NCBI GenBank assembly: GCA_038217425.1
Contig: JBBQPM010000121.1
Coordinates: 1 to 20,363, forward strand
Length of the DNA stretch: 20,363 nucleotides
Direction of reading: 5' to 3'
Origin: JAIEPT01 sp038217425
GTDB taxonomy: Bacteria; Planctomycetota; Planctomycetia; Gemmatales; Gemmataceae
Shown in pieces: positions 7,501 to 13,689 of this stretch. A model generated the notes under the pieces. The model made no database searches and was not told the DNA's origin. It saw only the letters and a list, made by a program, of their open reading frames with translations. Position 1 is the first letter of the stretch; each line of letters starts with the position of its first letter. Made by a program: the position numbers and the translations under genes.

Positions 7501-7882
7501 GCGGCGGCACCACGCCCGGATCGCCCGCCAGCTTGCGCGCTTCCTTCACCAGAACCTGTTCCAGCGTGGTCAGGATTTCCGCACGCAGCGCCGCGCTCGG
7601 CTGTTTCGCCTTGGCCGGCGGCATCTCTTCCTTCTTCAGGAAGGTGACGACGTGTTCCCATTGCCGAAAGTCCTCGAGAACCTTCGAGGCGGAAGAATAG
7701 CGCGTCAGATCGAGTTCGCCGCTCGCGGTCTTCTTGTTGTGGCACTGCACGCAGTAGGTCTTCAGAAACGGCAGGACTTGATCCTCAAAGGGATCGGCGG
7801 CATGCACAGGCGAGAGGCAAAACGAAGCGACGAACAGGCAGGAGATCAGGAGGACGCGCACGGAGCGCGAAAACGAGAGCAT
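4553..7882 (-). CDS. Large exported DUF1587/1592/1588/1585-type protein with two haem c motifs
   Basis: The start is the ATG at 7882, preceded by GGAGG seven nt upstream; an in-frame start at 7957 lacks this and would put 25 residues before the signal peptide. The 1109-aa protein has a hydrophobic signal at about 8-28 ending VHAAD and a first CxxCH motif CVQCH at 44-48, in the planctomycete cytochrome-c-like N-terminal domain. DUF1587 (RRLTNAEFDNTIHDLTGVD), DUF1595/DUF1592 (FARRAYRRPLTEPEL; SRLSYFIWGSMPDEEL), DUF1588 with a second CxxCH motif CARCH at 977-981, and DUF1585 (LGYALGRSLQLSDHDLLDAM) follow. Covalent haem at both sites and a periplasmic redox role are inferred from the motifs. The gene is the first of a two-gene operon with DUF1552. 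Confidence 0.94.
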   Translation of the reverse strand: MLSFSRSVRVLLISCLFVASFCLSPVHAADPFEDQVLPFLKTYCVQCHNKKTASGELDLTRYSSASKVLEDFRQWEHVVTFLKKEEMPPAKAKQPSAALRAEILTTLEQVLVKEARKLAGDPGVVPPRRLTNAEFDNTIHDLTGVDIRPAAAFPLDPASGEGFNNTGEALTMSPSLFKKYYGAGQLVAEHALLTSQGLKFAPHPVVTFADRQKFYEQQILRFYEDHKVEYETYLAALWKHKHLGALRHVIGLEDLAKEHRLSLRYLQTLSDALNGEATDEFYLGWLRQRWQAIPGPKNDKESAPTGEALSAIKALASDIRLLSQRLCPPETQAIVANAGNGPVDHLERRRRMASTRDAFDVNALTRQRISYEYTNVAGRGSLKLVIHFSGSLATKADGYVVLTGGFATGNPENAKFADAKKKNWTLRAILAEYAPEQLKKLEFGVHPQRKAIDPDALVLKAPALVDIDIPAEAFKIKGNLHFFADCKLEGSTRGSVQFKLLDRLPTRDDLNRPVLTLFEADHADALKIRTSGEAFCRLFPNRFYFVDGTRGVSAGFHLIEGFFRDDQPLRKLVLSAAENQELDRLWNELNFVTDIWHKMLRGFVFFERSERNFLKHPDFDSIKEEDPELIKDEPLVRFKELYLKRSGVKATGDELTKHPISIFFEDIRSGLKYRTETLQKMEPTYLKDLEDFARRAYRRPLTEPELLKMRKFFHGISQDKDHGIEQAVQASIIRILVSPYFTYHFVAGAAGDTVAPLPDFALASRLSYFIWGSMPDEELFAVAKSGKLRDVDVLRAQTRRMLKDPKVSRFALEFFGQWFGHREFLKQEAVNRQAFPTFDDALRLAMFEEPTRLATHLIQQNLPITDLLSSDKTFVTKKLAQHYGMPFPGNGGEWEMIDGLQKQGRGGVMGMAVFLTKNSQPQRTSPVKRGFWVVHRLLGEHIPAPPADVAVLPAKETDTNGKTIRQLLALHTDDNKCARCHVRFDPVGLSMEGFDPIGRTRTKDLAGRPVDNVVHLPSGKEARGVPEFAKHLVMSRKGEFNKTLSQKFLGYALGRSLQLSDHDLLDAMQASLKANDDRLPALFETVITSPQFLNQRCRDFSVSAFTKGK

Positions 7883-7971
7883 TCGAGGCCTCCAGAAGGA
7901 GAGTGACGAGCACATCAGGCAGGCGGGACGAACAACGCACGGCGACACGCGGGCCAACGTGAGATGTCGAG

Positions 7972-8062
7972 AAGCCCAATGGGTGAGGTACTCCGAACCC
8001 TTGGGATCCAGCGGTCGCAGGCGTTTATCCCAGGGGTTCGGAGTACCTCACCCGCTGGGCTT
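7972..8062. repeat. Long inverted repeat between DUF1501 and DUF1592 genes
   Basis: Two 36-nt arms (7972-8007 and 8027-8062) are complementary except for three positions, mostly tolerable as wobble pairs in RNA, around a 19-nt loop. The core arm contains GGTGAGGTACTCCGAACCC. It lies 25 nt after the stop of the upstream DUF1501 gene and 90 nt before the start of the DUF1592 gene. Neither side has a T-tract. It may be a terminator, a transcript-stabilising hairpin or a mobile palindromic repeat. Confidence 0.9.
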
Positions 8063-8086
8063 ACGTCATTCTCTACCGCGTGCACG

Positions 8087-9520
8087 TTATCTTATAATCT
8101 CACGCACCACGCGGGCGTTCTGCCCGTCGGTGATGGTGAGCTCCTGTGCGTTTCGCTGAAACACGAGCTTCGTGTGGTCCAGGCCGAACAGGTGCAGCAC
8201 CGTAGCAAGATAGTCGTAGTGATAGACGACGTTCTCCTGGGCATTGTAGCCGAACTCGTCGGTGGCGCCGTAAGTCGTGCCGCCCTTGATGCCGCCGCCG
8301 GCCATCCACATGCTGAAGCCGTACGTGTTGTGATCGCGGCCCACGCCGGTCGCCGCTCCTTGAATCACGGGGAGTCGGCCCATCTCGCCGCCCCAGGCGA
8401 CCAGCGTCGTATCCAGTAACCCGCGTGCTTTCAAATCGCGGACCAGCGCGGCGCTGGGTTGATCGATCTTCTTGGTCGCGGCCGGGAGGCCCGTCATGAT
8501 TCGGCCATGATGGTCCCACGCCTGATTGCCCGTCGCCAGATGGACGAAGCGCACGCCGCGCTCGATCAGCCTGCGAGCGATGATGCACCGCGTCGCGAAA
8601 TCTCGGCACTCCGGGTCGTCGAGACCGTACATGCGCTTGGTGGCTGCCGTTTCGCTCGAGAGGTCGAGCACCTCGCGCGCCGACGTCTGCATGCGGGCGG
8701 CGAGTTCGTAACTGGAGATGCGAGCTTCTAACTCCGTTTCGCCCGGATGCTGTTCGAGATGCCGGCGGTTGAGTTGATCGAGCAAAGACAGATAGCGCGT
8801 CTGCGGCTCGCCCTGCATGTGCGGCGGCGGCTCGAGATTCACGATGCGCGGCTCCCGACTGCGGACGGTCGTGCCCTGATACAGCGACGGCAGCCAGCCG
8901 TTGGACCAGTTGCCGACGCCGACGACTGGGAGCGTCGTATCGGGGAGCACCATGTAGGCGGGGAGATCGCGCGTGACGGTGCCGAGACCATAGGTGAGCC
9001 AGCTGCCGAGCACGGGCCGGCCGGCGAGGATGCGTCCGGTATTGAGCGCGATGGCCGATTGCGCGTGGTTGTTGACCGCGGTGCGCATCGAACGCACAAC
9101 GCAGACGTCGTCGATGACGCTCCCCAGGTGCGGCAGCAGCGTGGAGATTTCCGTGCCCGATTGGCCGTACTTGCGGAACTTCCACGGGCTGGGGAACAGG
9201 CGATTGACGACCTGCTCGGGACTGTCGAGCTTGAGTTGGCCGGGATAAGGTCTTCCCTCCATGCGTTCGAGGGTTGGCTTGCGTTCGAAGAGATCGATGT
9301 GGCTGGGGCCGCCTTGCATGAACATGTAGATCATCGCTGTCGCCTTGGCCGGGTGGTGCGGCTCTTTCGGCAGGAGATCGTGTCCTCGGCGTTCGAGATC
9401 GGGCCGCGGCGGGGCGGCGAGCAGGCCTTCTTGATGCATCAAGTGAGCCAGGGCGACGGCGCCCAGGTTCATGCTGGAGCCGGCGAGAAAGTGACGTCGT
9501 GTGAGGCAGGCGGGTTTCAT
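8087..9520 (-). CDS. DUF1501 family protein, second copy
   Basis: The 477-aa product starts at the ATG at 9520, with GAGGAG about 8 nt upstream, and begins directly with a Tat-type signal (MKPACLTRRHFLAGSSMNLG, then ALAHLM). An upstream in-frame start at 9679 would overlap a terminator hairpin and is rejected. DUF1501 hallmarks are MQGGPSHIDLFERKP near residue 70, RFVHLATGNQAWDHHG, and GGEMGRLPVIQG followed by VGRDHN near the C-terminus. It differs strongly from the DUF1501 protein at 1775, so it is not a recent duplicate. The usual DUF1549/DUF1553 haem-protein partner is absent here. Its role is unknown beyond being an exported member of the family. Confidence 0.95.
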   Translation of the reverse strand: MKPACLTRRHFLAGSSMNLGAVALAHLMHQEGLLAAPPRPDLERRGHDLLPKEPHHPAKATAMIYMFMQGGPSHIDLFERKPTLERMEGRPYPGQLKLDSPEQVVNRLFPSPWKFRKYGQSGTEISTLLPHLGSVIDDVCVVRSMRTAVNNHAQSAIALNTGRILAGRPVLGSWLTYGLGTVTRDLPAYMVLPDTTLPVVGVGNWSNGWLPSLYQGTTVRSREPRIVNLEPPPHMQGEPQTRYLSLLDQLNRRHLEQHPGETELEARISSYELAARMQTSAREVLDLSSETAATKRMYGLDDPECRDFATRCIIARRLIERGVRFVHLATGNQAWDHHGRIMTGLPAATKKIDQPSAALVRDLKARGLLDTTLVAWGGEMGRLPVIQGAATGVGRDHNTYGFSMWMAGGGIKGGTTYGATDEFGYNAQENVVYHYDYLATVLHLFGLDHTKLVFQRNAQELTITDGQNARVVREIIR

Positions 9521-9580
9521 CGGGACGCTCCTCAAGGTAGGTGACGTCATGATAGCGAGAGAATGGGCGTCGCGATACCC

Positions 9581-9621
9581 AAAAAATGAAACGAGCCGCG
9601 ACCGTTTGTCGGTCGCGGCTC
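9581..9621 (-). terminator. Rho-independent terminator after the DUF1573 gene
   Basis: A perfect 11-bp stem GAGCCGCGACC/GGTCGCGGCTC (9593-9603 with 9611-9621, 7-nt loop) is followed on the minus strand by GTTTCATTTTTT. It ends the transcript of the DUF1573 gene and separates it from the downstream DUF1501 gene. Confidence 0.85.
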
Positions 9622-9756
9622 TCGTCGCTGACGCTTTCGGCAGCGTGCCAAGGCGTGCTGCTCTTTCTAGCGGGTGCAAATTCCGCCTGACAACTTGATC
9701 GTTCCAGCCAGCAGCAGTTCAAGCATTGTGGAGGATACCATGACTCATCTCCACTG

Positions 9757-10734
9757 CTATTGCTTCGCGGTTCCTTCCAGATTGATTGTCGCCGACTCGT
9801 TGAGGTCGGTCTGCACCGTCAGCACTCGGCGGAAATCGCCGAGCGCCTGCGGGTTAACCTGGACGCTAAGAATGTGGGCCTGTCGGGCCTCGAGCGGCAA
9901 CGGTTGCATCTTCATGTCGGCGGTGAGGCCGTTGATCGCGGTCATCTTGAACGGACGATCGGCGCTGATGACGATGGTAGCGACCGAGTCGGCGCCGAGG
10001 CGGAGTCCGGCGAGGCGCACGTTGCGGTCGTAGGTCAGCGTGCCCTTGATTTTGCCGCTCACCTGGACCTTGAGCGTCGGATTGAGGACGTCGTTGGTCT
10101 TGAGGGTCACTTCCTCGCGGAACTCGCCGCTGTAGGAATCGGTCTTGAGCCGGGCGGTCAGCCGATACGCGCGTCCGGGGCCCGGGAGGTTCTCGACGGC
10201 GAGCTCGAACGGCGCCGTCTGCGTCTTGAGGATCTCGGTGACTTGCCAGTTGGCGTCGGCTAGGTTGCGGATCTCGATCGACTGCGTCGCCGGCTGCCCC
10301 TTGCTGACGGTGCCGAACTGGATGCCGCTGGAGTTCATGGCCACGCCTTCGGCCTGGGCCGCGTTGGCGGAGACGGTGAGTCGTGCGGTGGAGATATACT
10401 GGGGGCCGACGGTAACGAAGATATCGACCGATTTGGAGCCGGTGAAGGCTTTGCCGTTCATGAGGATCTTGAGTTCCGCGGATTCGCCGGGCAGGAGTCG
10501 GTTCTTGGTGACGGTGGCGGTGACGCACCCGCAGGAGACGCGGACTTCAGTGATATCGAGCGGAGCTTTCCAGATATTGACGAGCTTGAAGGAGTGGTGG
10601 AGTTGGGCGCCGGGCGGAACGTTCCCGAAATTATGAGTGACGCCCTGGAACATGCGATTGGCCCAGGGTTCCTGTGCCTGCAGGGACTCGAGCGAGGCGA
10701 GGGCGATTGAGAGGGTGAGTAAGCAGCGAGTCAT
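9757..10734 (-). CDS. DUF1573 domain protein, exported
   Basis: The 325-aa protein has an N-terminal signal (about residues 1-21, ending SLQAQ). A DUF1573 domain at about 30-110 contains HNFGNVPPGAQ and the CGC motif VRVSCGCVTATV (Cys at 68 and 70). The rest looks like two further Ig-like beta domains (IQFGTVSKGQPATQSIEI; VRLAGLRLGADSV) without catalytic motifs. DUF1573 proteins are common in planctomycetes and Bacteroidetes and their role is not known. The start is supported by GGGGG about 7 nt upstream. It is a single-gene unit with its own terminator. Confidence 0.92.
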   Translation of the reverse strand: MTRCLLTLSIALASLESLQAQEPWANRMFQGVTHNFGNVPPGAQLHHSFKLVNIWKAPLDITEVRVSCGCVTATVTKNRLLPGESAELKILMNGKAFTGSKSVDIFVTVGPQYISTARLTVSANAAQAEGVAMNSSGIQFGTVSKGQPATQSIEIRNLADANWQVTEILKTQTAPFELAVENLPGPGRAYRLTARLKTDSYSGEFREEVTLKTNDVLNPTLKVQVSGKIKGTLTYDRNVRLAGLRLGADSVATIVISADRPFKMTAINGLTADMKMQPLPLEARQAHILSVQVNPQALGDFRRVLTVQTDLNESATINLEGTAKQ

Positions 10735-10960
10735 ATCGTTACCCCCAACGGGTCTCCCGTCCTGGTATGGATGCGTCTACCCGTGATTCTATCGCGAACG
10801 TTGCAAGCGGTGAAGCCGACAAAGGCAGAAAACCCGAAAGCCGACAGAGCGACTTCTCAGGTATCGGCGTTCTGGGGAGCGGAACTGAAGGAAAAGTCGA
10901 CGCGACACGGATATTTCCCCCAAATTTCCACAAACCCGACGAAACCTTTTGGCGGCGCGA

Positions 10961-10989
10961 TTGACGGAAGGCGTCGGGACTTGTAACTT
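10961..10989 (+). promoter_or_regulatory. sigma70-type promoter of tRNA-Ala
   Basis: TTGACG, a 17-nt spacer and TAACTT place a transcription start a few nucleotides before the tRNA 5' end at 11004. The spacing and the near-consensus -35 make this a good call. The rest of 10735-10960 shows no gene; it should also hold the divergent DUF1573 promoter, which I cannot pinpoint. Confidence 0.6.
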
Positions 10990-11003
10990 ACACGAATCGC
11001 AAT

Positions 11004-11076
11004 GGGGCGGTGGCGCAATTGGGAGCGCGCTAGAATGGCATTCTAGAGGTTGAGGGTTCGATCCCCTTCCGCTCCA
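11004..11076 (+). tRNA. tRNA-Ala (anticodon GGC)
   Basis: The acceptor GGGGCGG pairs with CCGCTCC and includes the G3-U70 alanine identity pair. The anticodon stem CTAGA/TCTAG closes the loop ATGGCAT with GGC at 34-36, the T-arm is normal, and the discriminator is A. No CCA is encoded. The gene stands alone with its own promoter and terminator, unlike the array at the left. It borders the mosaic region to the right. Confidence 0.95.
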
Positions 11077-11080
11077 CTCG

Positions 11081-11116
11081 AAGGGCTTGCGACGATGTCG
11101 CAAGCCCTTATTTTAT
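11081..11116 (+). terminator. Rho-independent terminator of tRNA-Ala
   Basis: A perfect 13-bp stem AAGGGCTTGCGAC/GTCGCAAGCCCTT with a GAT loop is followed by ATTTTAT, beginning 4 nt after the tRNA. Confidence 0.9.
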
Positions 11117-11266
11117 AACCACTTCTGACAGTCACGTCTTGCGGTGCCTTCCAAATCGTTGAGATTCTGTCTGGTTTTATTTCTGAGATTACGGTAAGTT
11201 CTCAATAACTCGTGGCTGAGGCACGTGCCGGGTTATCAAGGAGAGCAAGGAGTAGCTGGGCCTCCA

Positions 11267-11785
11267 TCAACCCCTGTAGAAGTCGATCCAGCACACCGTC
11301 ATCGCCTTCGGGTTCTCCTCGAAAAACGCCCTCGGCAACGTGACCTCGAAACAGCCGTCCTTCAGCGGGATCTCCCTGGCCGGGTTGCCTTCGCCGCTGA
11401 CGATTCGGATCTCGGCCCAGAACGGGCTCTTCTCGTCCAAGGGAGCGTCTTCCTTGCCGTCCTTCCACAGCCGCACCTTCGGCTTGCCCTCTTGAATCGA
11501 AACCGTCGCATCAAGCGTCGTTTTGCCGTTGCTCACCTTGAAGCTTTCCAGGCCCTTGAGGCGGAGGTGCAGGACGACGACCTTCGGCCAGGCATCGTCC
11601 TGGCGCTCGATGACGGACTGGCTGATGCCAGACGGGCTCTTCACGACGAACATCGCCTTGTCCTTGTCGGCCCGGACTTCCACGGCGTCGTCTGGCTTCT
11701 TGGTCGTGATCTTGAACCGGGGCAGGTCGCCTTCGGCTATGATTGCGGCGGTGGTGAGGGCGAGAAGGAGGAAATCGGCGTTCAT
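11267..11785 (-). CDS. Small exported protein of unknown function
   Basis: I do not recognise this 172-aa protein. The start ATG at 11785 has GAGGG seven nt upstream and opens a typical signal peptide (MNADFLLLALTTAAIIAEG), which is preferred over a frame start at 11878. The mature part is rich in beta-type segments and charged residues (ITTKKPDDAVEVRADKDKA; PFWAEIRIVSG) and ends with CWIDFYRG; no catalytic motif is visible. The base composition matches the neighbours and the frame is clean, so I take it as a real periplasmic or surface protein. It is a single gene, divergent from the decayed stretch to its right. Confidence 0.75.
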   Translation of the reverse strand: MNADFLLLALTTAAIIAEGDLPRFKITTKKPDDAVEVRADKDKAMFVVKSPSGISQSVIERQDDAWPKVVVLHLRLKGLESFKVSNGKTTLDATVSIQEGKPKVRLWKDGKEDAPLDEKSPFWAEIRIVSGEGNPAREIPLKDGCFEVTLPRAFFEENPKAMTVCWIDFYRG

Positions 11786-12484
11786 TTGAAAACCCTCTGG
11801 GGCCCGCGATTTTTTGAAACGGCCTTGGAGAAGAATCTTCAGCCTGCACCTGGGAAGCGGGCCGGCGTGGGCTTTCAATAATGAAACACGAAAAGGGCAC
11901 GGGAACCTTGGCGGCTCTCAAAGAAGTCGATCTGCGGGGTCGCAGCAAGATCGCACGCTACGTCATTTTGTCAATTCACGGTACAGAAGACACGACAAGT
12001 GCTATCGTAGCGTGCGTCAAACCGTCAGCCGACACGATATTTCGCCACGATTTCCTCGTTCAGGTCAGGAGGCGAAGCCATCTGTCACGTTGGAGTCATT
12101 CTTCGGGAGGGCCGGTGGAACGACGGGGGCGTGAAGATTGGCGGCATCGGCGGCGTGAAAACGCACCCTGTCTCACGCCAGCGTGGGTTCGTCGGCTTTG
12201 CGATCCAGCGGGCGCTCGATTTCTTCCGAGAGCGGCAGGATGTAGATTTCGGCTTGCTCGTATCTCCGAGGTTACATCGATCATTGATCCGACGACGGCG
12301 GAAAAGTGAGCGTTGAAGAATTCAAAGTAGCATTGCGCAGGCAATGCGATTCGCCGGAAACCCGCCTTGTTTGGCATGTTCTCGGACTATCGCCTCGTCG
12401 GGAGCGATCTGAAGCGGGAAGTGGCGATCAAGGCCGGGCGAGGAAGGAAAAACTGAGGATGATCCGATTGAGGAAGAAAGCCGA
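11786..12484. other. Gene-poor stretch with remnants
   Basis: These 700 nt hold no intact gene that I can support. Visible items are an 11-nt perfect inverted repeat (CGCACGCTACG at 11952-11962 and its complement at 12006-12016) and an acetyltransferase fragment (12077-12262, listed separately). A short run near 12370-12450 reads LFGMFSDYRLVGSDLKREVA in one frame before a stop and may be another fragment. The open frames across it change phase and lack ribosome sites. Confidence 0.6.
12077..12262 (+). pseudogene. GNAT acetyltransferase fragment
   Basis: One frame reads 62 codons with clear GNAT character: CHVGVILREGRWNDGGVK, then KIGGIGGVKTHPVSRQRGF, the latter matching the acetyl-CoA-binding motif A (V-x-x-x-x-R-x-x-G), then IQRALDFFRER and DFGLLV. 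The frame upstream runs into a stop at 12008 without a recognisable N-terminus. Downstream of DFGLLV the sequence loses similarity to a GNAT C-terminus. I infer a truncated, inactive copy of an N-acetyltransferase gene whose ends were lost by deletion or rearrangement. Confidence 0.65.
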
Positions 12485-12733
12485 ATGATGCCGCTCCATC
12501 GTGATCCCTGGTTCACCTTCAGGTTTGCCGAGGACCGGATCATTCCCCGGTTTCACCTTGAAGGCGTGGAGGCCGGGCGGCGGGTGGAGGTCTTCAAGAT
12601 CGACCCCGGCACCGGCGAGCGGCTGGGCCTGCTGATGACGGCGAGCGTGGGCGAGGGCGGCTGGGTGGATTTAGCCGAGCAGATAATGGTGCGGGCTGGG
12701 GAAGCGTTTATTGCGGTGCCGGACCCGGAGTGA
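12485..12733 (+). CDS. Small hypothetical protein (82 aa)
   Basis: I do not recognise this protein. It opens MMPLHRDPWFTFRFAEDRII and continues as a compact alternation of beta-like segments (RFHLEGVEAGRRVEVFKIDP; RLGLLMTASVGEGGWVDL). The third codon positions are strongly GC-rich, which supports coding. GAGGAA lies about 9 nt upstream; the second ATG at 12488 is an equally possible start. No membrane segment, signal or cysteine is present. It stands alone between a decayed stretch and a convergent zinc-ribbon-like gene. Confidence 0.6.
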   Translation: MMPLHRDPWFTFRFAEDRIIPRFHLEGVEAGRRVEVFKIDPGTGERLGLLMTASVGEGGWVDLAEQIMVRAGEAFIAVPDPE

Positions 12734-12753
12734 GAACGCTAACCGCAGGCGGC

Positions 12754-13005
12754 TCATTCCGGTTCAGGGCGCTGCCGGAATCCGAGGTCGATAAGCCCCG
12801 TTGACCGCTGGCGAGCTTCCGCTTCTCGGCGGCAACGGTCACAGATAATGCGGCCCTCAATCTCCGAGGAGTGTTTCTCGCAGACGGGCTTGAGGCATTG
12901 GTCACATTCTCGGTAGAGCCAGGTATCCCGGTCCCTGGGGTCCACCTTCAGGATCGGCTGCAATTTCTTGTCGCAGCCACCTACACTGCACATAACGAAG
13001 GGCAT
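12754..13005 (-). CDS. Small Cys-rich zinc-ribbon-like protein (83 aa)
   Basis: The protein carries paired cysteines typical of a small structural zinc site: MCSVGGC near the N-terminus, then ECDQCLKPVCEKH and ICDRCRRE. Eight cysteines and one histidine are present, enough for two zinc sites. No enzymatic motif is seen, and the function is unknown; a nucleic-acid or protein adaptor is a guess. GGGAG lies about 11 nt before the ATG, a little far. A 45-codon frame with a much better ribosome site overlaps its start and may couple translation. Confidence 0.65.
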   Translation of the reverse strand: MPFVMCSVGGCDKKLQPILKVDPRDRDTWLYRECDQCLKPVCEKHSSEIEGRIICDRCRREAEARQRSTGLIDLGFRQRPEPE

Positions 13006-13118
13006 GGCTGTCTCATCTCCCAGGGCGTTCCAGCGTGGGCCTGAGTAGCGGCGGTTCGGTCGGCCAGCCGCTTACTTGAACGCTGGCGAGCTTGTGATCG
13101 ACCGGGGCTATACGGCAT
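12981..13118 (-). CDS. Possible 45-aa upstream ORF overlapping the zinc-ribbon gene
   Basis: An ATG at 13118 has a near-perfect Shine-Dalgarno AGGAGG seven nt upstream. The frame opens MPYSPGRSQARQRSSKRLAD, is basic, and stops inside the start of the next gene, 25 nt overlapping in another phase. It could be a small basic protein or a leader ORF that couples translation of the zinc-ribbon gene. The sequence itself resembles no family I know. Confidence 0.35.
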   Translation of the reverse strand: MPYSPGRSQARQRSSKRLADRTAATQAHAGTPWEMRQPCPSLCAV

Positions 13119-13212
13119 GAATGAGCCTCCTCTACTTCATTCTAACGCTGGGCTTCCTGCCAGCGGGCCTCCATTCTACCCGCCACCTTTTCCAAAAAAC
13201 CGCCGACTGCCC

Positions 13213-13244
13213 TTGACTCTGTAGTATGGTACGGGGTCGATAAT
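13213..13244 (+). promoter_or_regulatory. MerR-type promoter/operator
   Basis: TTGACT and GATAAT are separated by 20 nt, longer than the optimal 17, as in promoters activated by MerR-family proteins. An imperfect dyad (ACTCTGTA, 6 nt, TACGGGGT; 6 of 8 positions symmetric) fills the spacer. The layout matches known mer, znt and pbr operators. It should drive the regulator gene itself and the genes behind it. Confidence 0.85.
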
Positions 13245-13263
13245 GAAGGTATGGAGGCAAGCG

Positions 13264-13674
13264 ATGAAGCCGTTGACCATTGGCGAAGTTGCCCGGCAAG
13301 CGGGCGTGGGTGTCGAAACCGTGCGCTTCTACGAGCGGCAAGGATTGCTGGAGGAACCGCAGCGCCGGGCCTCTGGCTATCGCCAGTACGAAGAAGAAGC
13401 TGTGGCCGTCCTGCGATTTATCAGACGAGCAAAAGAACTCGGCTTCACGCTCAAGGAGATCCAGGGACTGCTTGCCTTGCGGTTGGACGCCACCGCTACA
13501 AGGGCCGAGGTTCGGCAACAGGCAAAAGCGAAAGTGGCCGACATCGAGGCCAGGATCGCTGACCTCCAGCGGATGCGGGACGCCTTGCAAACGCTCATCA
13601 AGAAATGCCACGGCGACGGGTCCACGACCGGATGCCCCATCCTGGCGGCTCTGAAAGGCCAAAAAGACGACTAA
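13264..13674 (+). CDS. MerR-family heavy-metal-responsive regulator
   Basis: The 136-aa protein has the MerR winged helix-turn-helix (LTIGEVARQAGVGVETVRFY, residues 4-23, then RRASGYRQY), a dimerisation helix at about 80-112, and a C-terminal metal loop with Cys115 and Cys124 (KCHGDGSTTGCP). The third metal ligand of MerR, ZntR and PbrR (the Cys near position 80, as in a CEDV-type motif) is Arg80 here (TRAEV), so metal preference or geometry may differ. The start is the ATG with GGAGG six nt upstream; the upstream ATG at 13243 overlaps the -10 box and is rejected. It is first in an apparent metal operon and sits directly behind a MerR-type operator, implying self-regulation. Confidence 0.93.
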   Translation: MKPLTIGEVARQAGVGVETVRFYERQGLLEEPQRRASGYRQYEEEAVAVLRFIRRAKELGFTLKEIQGLLALRLDATATRAEVRQQAKAKVADIEARIADLQRMRDALQTLIKKCHGDGSTTGCPILAALKGQKDD

Positions 13675-13689
13675 CTGAGGAGAAGAACC

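Noticed and set aside
8100..9722. A 540-codon minus-strand frame
   Set aside because: Same strand as the second DUF1501 gene but another phase; Arg-rich translation without motifs.
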